The position numbers were made by a program, and so were the translations under genes. Below the pieces are notes generated by a model. It ran no database searches, was not told the DNA's origin, and was given only the letters and a program-made list of their open reading frames with translations. DNA of 64,000 bases from ZLKRG44 sp964555705 (GTDB taxonomy: Bacteria > Planctomycetota > Phycisphaerae > Phycisphaerales > SM1A02), in NCBI GenBank assembly GCA_964555705.1, contig CAZKTN010000005.1:1-64000 (forward strand), written 5' to 3'. Below, piece after piece: positions 57,790 to 64,000 of this stretch; positions within the stretch are counted from its first letter, which is position 1, and each line of letters starts with the position of its first letter.

Positions 57790-58472
57790 GCGCCCTCCCC
57801 TGCTGCGCTGGCGCGCAGCGCCGCGCGCGCGCCAGCCGCGTCACCGACGCCTCGCTCGCTCATGTACTCGCGCAGCCGCTCGATTGCCTTGTGCTTCGTG
57901 CTCCGGATCGTCTGGGCATCCACGTTGAGCATCGCGGCCACCTGGTCCACGGGGCGACCCTCGTCGAACAGAAGCCTGAGCACGAGCAGCTGACGCCCAG
58001 TCAGCAGCGACGCAGGAACCTGGATCGGCGCGCTCCTCTCGGCCGCATCGATCGGGTCCTCGTCCCTCACAGCACCGATCGCCGAGGATCCCGCGTCCTC
58101 GAGGGTGACCATGATGTGGCGGCGGCGGCGAACGAGGTCAAGCGTGACGCTTCGGGCGACGAGCGTGAGGAACGTGCTCATTGATGCGCGCGACGCGTCG
58201 AAGGTGCGCAGGAGCCGCGCGTCATTCGCGAACAGGCGCGCGAAGGTCTCCTGAACCGCATCGTCAACCTCAAGGTGACGGTGGCGCGCAGACACCGGCC
58301 CGGATGCATGGCGCTCCATGCCCAGCGTGCGCCTGACGCTCGCCGTCACGAGCGCCGATGCCTCCGACATGAACCCCTCGGGGTCACCGCCCAGATGCGC
58401 AGACAGCTCCGCATCGACCGGTGGCCTCACGAGCCGAAGTGGCTGTGCGGCAGGTGAGGGGGCGCTCGCCAT
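57786..58472 (-). CDS. ECF-type RNA polymerase sigma factor
   Basis: This is a 228-residue ECF sigma factor. Region 2 has DDAVQETFARLFAND and a run near ASMSTFLTLVARSVTLDLVR; region 4 has LLTGRQLLVLRLLFDEGRPV and the helix-turn-helix VAAMLNVDAQTIRSTKHKAI. It would bind its own zinc-finger anti-sigma factor, encoded next. Starts at GTG 58508 and ATG 58505 are also in frame; 58472 is chosen because TACAAC sits 6 nt upstream, but this is weak. It is divergent from the DUF1080 gene. Confidence 0.87.
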   Translation of the reverse strand: MASAPSPAAQPLRLVRPPVDAELSAHLGGDPEGFMSEASALVTASVRRTLGMERHASGPVSARHRHLEVDDAVQETFARLFANDARLLRTFDASRASMSTFLTLVARSVTLDLVRRRRHIMVTLEDAGSSAIGAVRDEDPIDAAERSAPIQVPASLLTGRQLLVLRLLFDEGRPVDQVAAMLNVDAQTIRSTKHKAIERLREYMSERGVGDAAGARAALRASAAGEGA

Positions 58473-58545
58473 GCGTGTGTTGTACGGCGGGACCTGTTGC
58501 CGCATCACCCCAATTCCGCCTTGCGCTCCCGATGGTGGGCGGCGT

Positions 58546-58551
58546 TATCCT
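58546..58551 (+). promoter_or_regulatory. Putative -10 box of the DUF1080 operon
   Basis: TATCCT ends 8 nt before ATG 58560, with TTGCGC at 58521-58526 as a weak -35 (19-base spacer). Confidence 0.4.
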
Positions 58552-58559
58552 GACATTCC

Positions 58560-59432
58560 ATGCGAATGCCACACCGCACGCGCCTGCCTGCGGCCACTCG
58601 GGGGACGGCGTGGCGCGCCGCCGCGGTTCTTGCGGCAGGCTGGGCGTCGCTCGCCGTGCCCACTCTTGCGGCCGGCCAATCGGTCGACCCTCCCGCATCT
58701 CCGCCCGCATCGATTCCCGCTGCGCCTGCTGCGGCCGGCGGCAACGCACCTCCCGGGCCGACGGGTCAGGGTGGCGCGGGGCCGAAGGTTCCTGACGCGC
58801 CGGCACCGGCGGCAGCGGCAGGCAGCGAGCCATCGTCTGTGCAGGCTTCCCCGAACCTCGAGGATGGATTCGCGTGGCTGTTCGACGGCTCCACGCTCAA
58901 CGGATGGATCGGCGACACCGCTGGCTACGCGGTGGAGGACGGCGCGATCGCGTGCACGCCACAGGGCCGCAACATCTACACGGCGAAGGAGTACGGCGAC
59001 TTCACGCTCAGGCTCGAGTTCATGCTGACTCCCGGCGCCAACAACGGCATCGGCATGCGCGCACCGACCGGTGGCGACGCCGCCTTCGAGGGCATCGAGG
59101 TGCAGGTGCTCGACGATGCGCATCCGAAGTACGCCTCCATCAAGCCGTGGCAGGCCCATGGATCGGTGTATGGCGTGGTGCCCGCGAAGCGCGGCGCGCT
59201 GAGGCCGGCCGGCGAGTGGAACGAGCAGGAGATCGACCTGCAGGGCACGCGCATCCGCGTCACGCTCAACGGCACAGTGATCGTCGACGCTGACCTGTAC
59301 CGCCATGCGCACGACGGCACGCTCGACGGCGTTCCGCATCCTGGGCTTCGCCGCACAAGCGGCCACATCGGGTTCCTGGGACATGGCGACCGTGTGCTCT
59401 TCCGGAGGATCCGGATCAAGGAGAACCCATGA
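58560..59432 (+). CDS. 3-keto-disaccharide hydrolase family (DUF1080) protein
   Basis: This 290-residue exported protein is of the DUF1080 / 3-keto-disaccharide hydrolase family (PF06439), a LamG/concanavalin-like beta-sandwich very common in planctomycetes and linked to sugar breakdown. A signal peptide (MPHRTRLPAATRGTAW then AAAVLAAGWASLAVPTLAAG) is followed by a Pro/Ala-rich linker to about residue 100. The domain shows LFDGSTLNGWIGD, YTAKEYGDFTLRLEFML, NNGIGMRAPTGGD, FEGIEVQVLDD, and in the last third WNEQEIDLQGTRIRVTLNG and SGHIGFLGHGD, as in the family. It overlaps the next gene by ATGA. Confidence 0.88.
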   Translation: MRMPHRTRLPAATRGTAWRAAAVLAAGWASLAVPTLAAGQSVDPPASPPASIPAAPAAAGGNAPPGPTGQGGAGPKVPDAPAPAAAAGSEPSSVQASPNLEDGFAWLFDGSTLNGWIGDTAGYAVEDGAIACTPQGRNIYTAKEYGDFTLRLEFMLTPGANNGIGMRAPTGGDAAFEGIEVQVLDDAHPKYASIKPWQAHGSVYGVVPAKRGALRPAGEWNEQEIDLQGTRIRVTLNGTVIVDADLYRHAHDGTLDGVPHPGLRRTSGHIGFLGHGDRVLFRRIRIKENP

Positions 59433-60520
59433 TGGAGCCGACCGCTCCTGTGCCCGCACCGGTCGCCGCAAGGTCCCGCGGCGCCGACATCCTGCTGACG
59501 ATGGCCTCGCTTGTCGTGGTGTGCGCGGGCATCTCGGCGGCATCGAGCATCGTGGTGCCGGTGCTTGCGGCCGTGTTCGTCGCGGCGGTCGCGCTTCCGC
59601 CCATCGTCGCGCTTCGCACTCGCGGCGCACCCACATGGCTTGCGGTGGCGATCGTGCTTGCGATCGTCGCCGGCGCCCTTCTGCTCGCAGGCACCGTGCT
59701 CGCGCGCACGGCCGCGAGCTTCGGCGAGAACTTCAACGAGTACCGCGCCACGCTGCAGTCGCAGGTGACGCAGTTCGAGGCATGGTTCGCGGCGCGCGGC
59801 GTCGACATCTCGGATCAGCACCTCAGCGAGCTGCTCGATCCGGGCCGGCTCCTGTCGCTGGTCAAGGGGATGCTTGCCGGCGTGATCGGCGTGCTGCGCG
59901 ACGGTGTGTTCGTGGTGGTCATGGTCGGGTTCCTGCTCGCCGAGGCCGCTGGGCTGCCGGCGAAGATCAAGGTCGCCTTCGGCATTGACGACACCAAGCT
60001 TGGCCCGTGGCGCCGAATCCTTGACGACATGACCGGCTACCTCGTCGTGAAGACGAAGACGAGCTTCCTCACGTCGGTGCTCGTGACCGTCGCCATGTGG
60101 ATCCTCGGCGTCGACTACCCGATCGCGCTCGGGCTGCTCGCGTTCATCCTGAACTTCGTGCCTGTGGTCGGCTCCATCATCGCGGCAGTGCCCGCGGTGC
60201 TCCTTGCGCTCATTGCGTCTGGGCCGCTGTTCGCGCTTCTTGTGGCTGCCGTGTACGGCGCCATCAACGTGTCGATCGGGAGCATCCTCGAGCCCCGGAT
60301 GATGGGAGAGCGGCTCGGGCTGTCGGCGCTCGTCGTGTTCCTGTCGCTGGTGTTCTGGGGATTCCTGCTTGGACCTGTGGGCATGTTCCTGTCGGTGCCG
60401 CTCACGATGCTTGCGAAGATCCTGCTCAACAACGCGGACGACCTCCGCTGGCTCGCGATCATGCTCGGGCCAGCGCCGTCCGGCGCGAAGTCCATGCACT
60501 CCGGGGGCGGACGCGGGTGA
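59429..60520 (+). CDS. AI-2E family transporter (PF01594)
   Basis: This 363-residue membrane protein is of the AI-2E/DUF20 family, with about eight hydrophobic helices grouped as in the family: paired helices early (SIVVPVLAAVFVAAVALPPI), a central amphipathic region, and the conserved C-terminal set YLVVKTKTSFLTSVLV, ILNFVPVVGSIIAAVPAVLL and GSILEPRMMGERLGLSALV. Members export diverse small solutes or ions (TqsA, YdiK types); the AI-2 link applies to few. It starts at ATG 59429 (an ATGATG doublet, so 59432 is possible) overlapping the DUF1080 stop, and ends by GTGA overlap with the RNase H-like gene. Confidence 0.88.
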   Translation: MMEPTAPVPAPVAARSRGADILLTMASLVVVCAGISAASSIVVPVLAAVFVAAVALPPIVALRTRGAPTWLAVAIVLAIVAGALLLAGTVLARTAASFGENFNEYRATLQSQVTQFEAWFAARGVDISDQHLSELLDPGRLLSLVKGMLAGVIGVLRDGVFVVVMVGFLLAEAAGLPAKIKVAFGIDDTKLGPWRRILDDMTGYLVVKTKTSFLTSVLVTVAMWILGVDYPIALGLLAFILNFVPVVGSIIAAVPAVLLALIASGPLFALLVAAVYGAINVSIGSILEPRMMGERLGLSALVVFLSLVFWGFLLGPVGMFLSVPLTMLAKILLNNADDLRWLAIMLGPAPSGAKSMHSGGGRG

Positions 60521-61398
60521 GCCACGAAGGCCCGGTGGAGAGGCGTCTGCGCGAGGAGCTCGCGCAGCTTGAGGCGCGCCTGGCGTCAGGAGGCTTCCTC
60601 GTCAGCGCGGTCGACGTGGTTGACGAAGGCACCTGGGGCCGGCTCGATGCCGCGGTCGAGGGCCAGTCGAGCGGCGGCAAGATCCAGATCCACCTCTCGA
60701 GCAAGGGATCGGTGAGCGTCGTGCCGCAGGGCGCTGCGTCCGCCGGCATCGCGGGGGCGCTCGGCCTGCCGGTGCGTGCGCGCGCCGCTGCGACGGCGGC
60801 GGCACCCGCCTCGACGGCATCGAGTGCCGGGACCGGTCGCGCCACAGGCACAGTCAAGCCGCGCGCGAGCCCGGGTGCCGCCACATCCGCGGGCAACGCG
60901 ACGTCCACCGGCCGCGCTGCGACTTCGGTCCGCCCCTCGCCCTCGACGCCGAGCGGACCGCCTGATCCTGGCGCGCCCGTGATCGTCGACTGCTCGAAGT
61001 TCGGCAAGAATCTCATCGGCCCCACCGAGTGGCGCGGCGTGCAGCGTTCGGCCAATGGCGGCTTCGTGGAGGTCTTCCACAGCGGGCGATACGCGCGCGG
61101 GCACAACAACCTGGGCGAGTTCCTCGCCATCGTCGACGCATGCGAGCGGATCGCGGACGGCAGGCTTGCGTGCTCGGGCATCCGCTCGGACAGCCGCACC
61201 GCCATCAGCTGGTTCACCAAGCGGGTCATCAAGACCACCCTCGACGTGGATGCCGTGTGCGACCCGGACTTCGCGGCCGCCGTTCGCCGCGCGCAGTCGT
61301 GGCTCGCATCGCCCGCACGGCAGGCGTGCCGCGTGAGCATCACGCTGTGGGACACCAGGCGCGAGGGCGAGAACCCCGCCGACTTCGGCCGGAAGTGA
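60517..61398 (+). CDS. RNase H-like protein with an extra N-terminal domain
   Basis: This 293-residue protein from GTG 60517 overlaps the permease stop by GTGA. Residues about 150-293 are an RNase H fold with the four catalytic carboxylates in order: Asp158 (VIVDCS), Glu201 (NNLGEFLAIVDA), Asp225 (IRSDSRTAISW) and Asp289 (NPADFGRK). The spacings 43/24/64 are close to 38/22/64 in E. coli RNase HI, so it looks catalytically complete. The run YARGHNNLGEFLAI resembles the viroplasmin/RNase H group. The first 75 residues (LREELAQLEARLASGGFLV and IQIHLSSKGSVSVVPQG) form an unassigned small domain, joined by an Ala/Thr/Ser-rich linker of about 70 residues. The link to a DUF1080/permease operon is unexplained. 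Confidence 0.8.
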   Translation: MSHEGPVERRLREELAQLEARLASGGFLVSAVDVVDEGTWGRLDAAVEGQSSGGKIQIHLSSKGSVSVVPQGAASAGIAGALGLPVRARAAATAAAPASTASSAGTGRATGTVKPRASPGAATSAGNATSTGRAATSVRPSPSTPSGPPDPGAPVIVDCSKFGKNLIGPTEWRGVQRSANGGFVEVFHSGRYARGHNNLGEFLAIVDACERIADGRLACSGIRSDSRTAISWFTKRVIKTTLDVDAVCDPDFAAAVRRAQSWLASPARQACRVSITLWDTRREGENPADFGRK

Positions 61399-61463
61399 GG
61401 CAGCGAGGGGCAGCCGCGCGCTCGAGCGCAATGCCGAGCCACGGCACCCCGGCATGGCATCGA

Positions 61464-62327
61464 TCAGTTGTCGTCGAGCGCAGGGCCCAGCGGATCCCAG
61501 ATCAGGCCGGGCTTGTTCCAGTCGCCGTCGGGCTGCGAGGGGTCGCGCGAGTCCTGGATGCTCGTGGTCGCATCTGCATTCTTCACGAGCGCGATGTGGC
61601 CGTCAGCGAAGCAGATGTGCCCGCCGTCGAAGTGACGCGCCGCGAACCGCTTCCAGTCGCTTCGGTGGCGCCGGAGGTCGCGCCCGAAGTGCACGTCGTC
61701 GGCGGGGAGCTCCTCGGGCGTGGCGCGCATCTCGAGCATGAACACCGTCTCGGCGGCGCTCGGGATCATCGACATGCTGAGCGTGCGGTTGGGGGAGAAG
61801 TCGGCGATGTTCCCGTCGGCCTGGAAGGTGTTGTTGAGCTGCGAGTTGGGCACGTAGCAGAAGAAGAACGTGCGTCGGATGCCGGCGGCGCCTGAGGGGC
61901 CGAACTCCCACGGCGCGCCCTCCTGCGCCTTCGCGGAAGGGTCGAGGAAGATGTTCCGCTCAGGCGGGATCGGCGCGCGCCGCTGCGCCAAGAACGCCTC
62001 CTCGACGATCTCGGTGTACGGCCGCTGGTCCGCGAACTCCGGGATCGCATTCGCCCAGTACGCGGGCTGCGCCAGGTTCGCCTGCATCTGCGCAGCGTCC
62101 TTGAGCCCCTCCCACGGCAGGCGCTCCTTGTTCGCGGTGGTGTACTGCACCATGCCGCGCCCCCACTGCTGCAGGTTCGACTTGCTCACCGTGGCGCGGC
62201 TGTTCTTCTGCACCGACGAGATCGCGGGGAACAGCAGCCCCACGAGCACGGTGATGACGCCCACGACCACGAGCATCTCGACGATCGTGAACGCGCGCCT
62301 CCCTGCACCGAGTTGCGTCCTCATCAT
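61464..62327 (-). CDS. Pseudopilin-like protein (prepilin N terminus, DG-H motif)
   Basis: This 287-residue protein carries a type IV prepilin/pseudopilin leader: a basic start (RTQLGAGRRA), then FTIVEMLVVVGVITVLVGLL with the Glu at +5. It has Ala rather than Gly at the cleavage site. Near the end is RHFDGGHICFADGHIALV, the H-x9-DG-type motif of planctomycete DUF1559-like pseudopilins. These proteins are processed by a prepilin peptidase and sit in the inner membrane/periplasm, sometimes as minor pilins. It begins at ATG 62327, overlapping the stop of the dockerin gene by ATGA (ATGATG, so 62324 is possible). Confidence 0.85.
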   Translation of the reverse strand: MMRTQLGAGRRAFTIVEMLVVVGVITVLVGLLFPAISSVQKNSRATVSKSNLQQWGRGMVQYTTANKERLPWEGLKDAAQMQANLAQPAYWANAIPEFADQRPYTEIVEEAFLAQRRAPIPPERNIFLDPSAKAQEGAPWEFGPSGAAGIRRTFFFCYVPNSQLNNTFQADGNIADFSPNRTLSMSMIPSAAETVFMLEMRATPEELPADDVHFGRDLRRHRSDWKRFAARHFDGGHICFADGHIALVKNADATTSIQDSRDPSQPDGDWNKPGLIWDPLGPALDDN

Positions 62328-64000
62328 CCGGTCCAGCCTCCGAGCACGATCGACAGGTCGAATGCGTTGACGGTGCCGTCGCCGTTGAGGTCGGCGCTTG
62401 CCTGCGAGGAGCCCCATGCGCTGAGCACCGCAGCGAGATCGAGCCCGTCTACGCGATTGTCCCCATTGACATCACCGGGCCGCGCCGGCGCGCTGCATCC
62501 GCCAAGCGTCTGCGTGAGGGGCTTCGGCGGAGGGCACGTGCCCGGAGGATCGGGAATCCCGTCGCCCGTGCAGTCGACGAGCGGGCACGGCGTCCACACG
62601 TTCGGAGCGCCGAAGGTGCTGTCGGTGGACGTGTCGTCGTACGCCGAGCATGGCGTCACTGTGCCGTCGACGTTGGCCTTGAGCCGGCACACGTTCATGC
62701 CGCTGACCCGGCCGTGGTTGTAGTAGATGCTGCCCTCTCCGGCCCAGTCGGCCACCACATCGCCAGCCGAATTGCGTACGCGCATGCGCCAGTCGTCGTT
62801 GCTGGTGCTGAACTCGCCGCTGACGTGATCCGGATCGCTTCCCGTCGTGAAGGCGACCACCGACGTGTCGAAGGAGTTGAGGTTGATCCAGAGGTAGCCC
62901 GTCGCCGGGTCGTAGGTCAGGTCGGTGTCGAGCCCGCCCTCCGCCGTGGTGTCCTCGATGATGGTGATGATGGTGCCGGCCTCAAGGCCGGCGAGCGCCG
63001 CGCTGTTCGCAAGGCGAATCGAGCCCGACGTGCCGTCGCTCACCTCCTGCCACTCGATGGTCCATCCGCGGATGTCGGCGCCATCCTGCTGCACGACAAG
63101 CTCGATCCAGTTCCCGCCGTTGCCCTGTACGCGGCCGAAGAACGAGTCCGATGCGGCGCCACCGTCCTCGTCAGCGCCCGCCGTGCCGCCGTTGAGCCAG
63201 CCGCTTCCCGAGACTGCGTTGTACTCGTTGAGCACGAGCGGGATGCACGCGGCGCAGAGCTCCGCGCGAACCGCCGCACGCAGCGGCTCGAAGTCCTGGT
63301 AGGTGCGGCATCCGGTGAAGTCGTCGTTCCAGCTGTTGGGCTGGCCGAACGTGGAGTTGTTGGCGTCCTGGTAGTTGGAGCTCGGCGTGATCGATGGGCC
63401 CGGGTTCTCCTCGAGCTTCCCGACCTCCTTGCTGTTGATGCCGGTGCCTGCCCACCCTGGCGCGTTCTCGCCGACGAGCCCGATCACGACGGCGCCCGTC
63501 TCGTCGATGATGCGCGCACGCCAGTTGTCGTTGCCGACGTCGAGCGGGTCGTCGTACTCGGGGGTGGTGGGGTCGAACACGTTCGCGTTGCAGGTGACGA
63601 GCGTCGCATCGAAGCAGTTCACGCTGATCCACCAGTCGCCGCCGCAGGGGCTGAACGAGGTGTCCGTGTCCAGCCCGCCCGCCGCCGTCGGGCGCTCTGT
63701 GATCGTGATGATGGTGCCCGCACGAAGGTCAGCCCAAAGGGGCGACTGCGAGAACGTGATCTCGCCCTGAGCCACGTTGCCGTTGCCCCACCAGATGTTG
63801 GTGCCGTCGGAATCCGATGCGCCGAGCTCGATCCACTGGATCTTCCATCCGCGGATGTCGGCATGGTCGGCGGTGACCACCAGCTCGATCCAGTCGCCTC
63901 CGTTGCCGAGCACGCGCCCGAAGAACGAGTCGTCGTCGTCCGCGCAGTTCACGCCCTCTGGACCCTCGGGATTTGCGCACGTTGGCGTGGCAGCATCGGG
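62324..64000 (-). CDS. Secreted protein with twin repeat domains and a dockerin-like C terminus (5' end outside the window)
   Basis: The minus-strand frame is open through the window edge, so the N terminus is missing; 558 residues are visible. Two related domains of about 200 residues each contain DSFFGRV.GNGG.WIELVV, ADIRGW.I.W, L.AGTIITI, GGLDTD and W.I..N.FD; the second opens with LVLNEYNAVSGSGW, typical of lamin-tail-like domains. Between and after them are Cys-containing links. The last 60 residues are a type I dockerin-like pair of calcium loops (GDVNGDNRVDGLDLAAVLSA and ADLNGDGTVNAFDLSIVLGG) that planctomycetes attach to many extracellular proteins. It sits just upstream of, and overlaps, the pseudopilin gene. 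Function is unknown; the role is probably extracellular. Confidence 0.85.
   Translation of the reverse strand, partial: PDAATPTCANPEGPEGVNCADDDDSFFGRVLGNGGDWIELVVTADHADIRGWKIQWIELGASDSDGTNIWWGNGNVAQGEITFSQSPLWADLRAGTIITITERPTAAGGLDTDTSFSPCGGDWWISVNCFDATLVTCNANVFDPTTPEYDDPLDVGNDNWRARIIDETGAVVIGLVGENAPGWAGTGINSKEVGKLEENPGPSITPSSNYQDANNSTFGQPNSWNDDFTGCRTYQDFEPLRAAVRAELCAACIPLVLNEYNAVSGSGWLNGGTAGADEDGGAASDSFFGRVQGNGGNWIELVVQQDGADIRGWTIEWQEVSDGTSGSIRLANSAALAGLEAGTIITIIEDTTAEGGLDTDLTYDPATGYLWINLNSFDTSVVAFTTGSDPDHVSGEFSTSNDDWRMRVRNSAGDVVADWAGEGSIYYNHGRVSGMNVCRLKANVDGTVTPCSAYDDTSTDSTFGAPNVWTPCPLVDCTGDGIPDPPGTCPPPKPLTQTLGGCSAPARPGDVNGDNRVDGLDLAAVLSAWGSSQASADLNGDGTVNAFDLSIVLGGWTG

Noticed and set aside
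61418..61429. 12-base palindrome GCGCTCGAGCGC between the RNase H-like and pseudopilin genes
   Set aside because: It could be part of a terminator between convergent genes, but short GC palindromes are common here and there is no T-run, so I did not list it as a feature.
1..64000. CRISPR arrays, IS elements and large inverted or direct repeats
   Set aside because: I saw no regularly spaced repeats, transposase genes or terminal inverted repeats; repeats found are short and within coding regions.

Overview
The window is about 64 kb of very GC-rich, densely packed bacterial DNA with one 100-base run of N at 1564-1663. Several hallmarks point to the Planctomycetota, most likely a Phycisphaerae-type lineage: a PEP-CTERM-like tail at the left edge, a dockerin-type repeat protein followed by a pseudopilin with a DG-H motif at the right edge, a 3-keto-disaccharide hydrolase (DUF1080) protein, a Tat-exported Gfo/Idh/MocA oxidoreductase and an ECF sigma/anti-sigma pair. 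The taxonomic placement is inference from these families, not from a marker gene. There are no IS elements, CRISPR arrays, rRNA genes or prophage genes. One tRNA gene, tRNA-Lys(TTT), is present.

Layout, left to right. 1-5.9 kb: end of a PEP-CTERM-like protein, a K+-channel-like protein, a Spinster-like MFS transporter broken by the N gap, a Gfo/Idh/MocA oxidoreductase and the Kup potassium transporter. 6-8 kb: a Sel1-repeat lipoprotein. 8-17.1 kb: a complete chemosensory operon in the order MCP, CheW, CheR-TPR, CheW, CheA-REC, CheB, output regulator. This is the order of the Pseudomonas Wsp operon, but the GGDEF output protein WspR is replaced by a receiver-PP2C (SpoIIE-type) phosphatase. 17.1-20 kb: a DUF72 protein and a secreted esterase, convergent. 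20-27.8 kb: menaquinone synthesis, with a hotdog thioesterase converging on a six-gene operon menF-menD-menH-menB-menA-menC in which every junction is a 4-nt start/stop overlap. 27.9-31.4 kb: RNase D, a divergent CoaBC-like flavoprotein, a metallophosphoesterase and a small lipoprotein. 31.5-41.5 kb: recC-recB-recD followed by a repeat-containing putative lipoprotein. 41.6-45.1 kb: purE-purK, an orphan DNA methyltransferase and XerC. 45.3-51.4 kb: tRNA-Lys, then a SNF2 helicase, a SWIM zinc-finger protein and a TPR/O-GlcNAc-transferase-like protein, the three coding genes joined by 4-nt overlaps. 51.4-55.5 kb: AmpG, CysE and a secreted Gly-rich/EF-hand protein. 55.6-58.5 kb: an ECF sigma factor, an anti-sigma factor carrying a CnrX/CpxP-like sensor region, and a sugar dehydrogenase. 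58.5-61.4 kb: a DUF1080 protein, an AI-2E family permease and an RNase H-like protein. 61.4-64 kb: a pseudopilin and a partial dockerin protein.

Two features tie the window together. Operon-internal genes start at ATGA/GTGA overlaps or behind Shine-Dalgarno sequences. Genes that open a transcription unit mostly carry a TAGGAT-like (TANNNT) hexamer only 6-13 nt before the start codon, with no constant -35. That arrangement suggests -10 boxes and leaderless or near-leaderless mRNAs, and I used it to choose several start codons.

The strongest candidate for an undescribed system is the Wsp-like array wired to a PP2C phosphatase. Next are the SNF2/SWIM/OGT-like operon behind tRNA-Lys and the single-chain zinc-finger anti-sigma factor fused to a CnrX/CpxP-like region.
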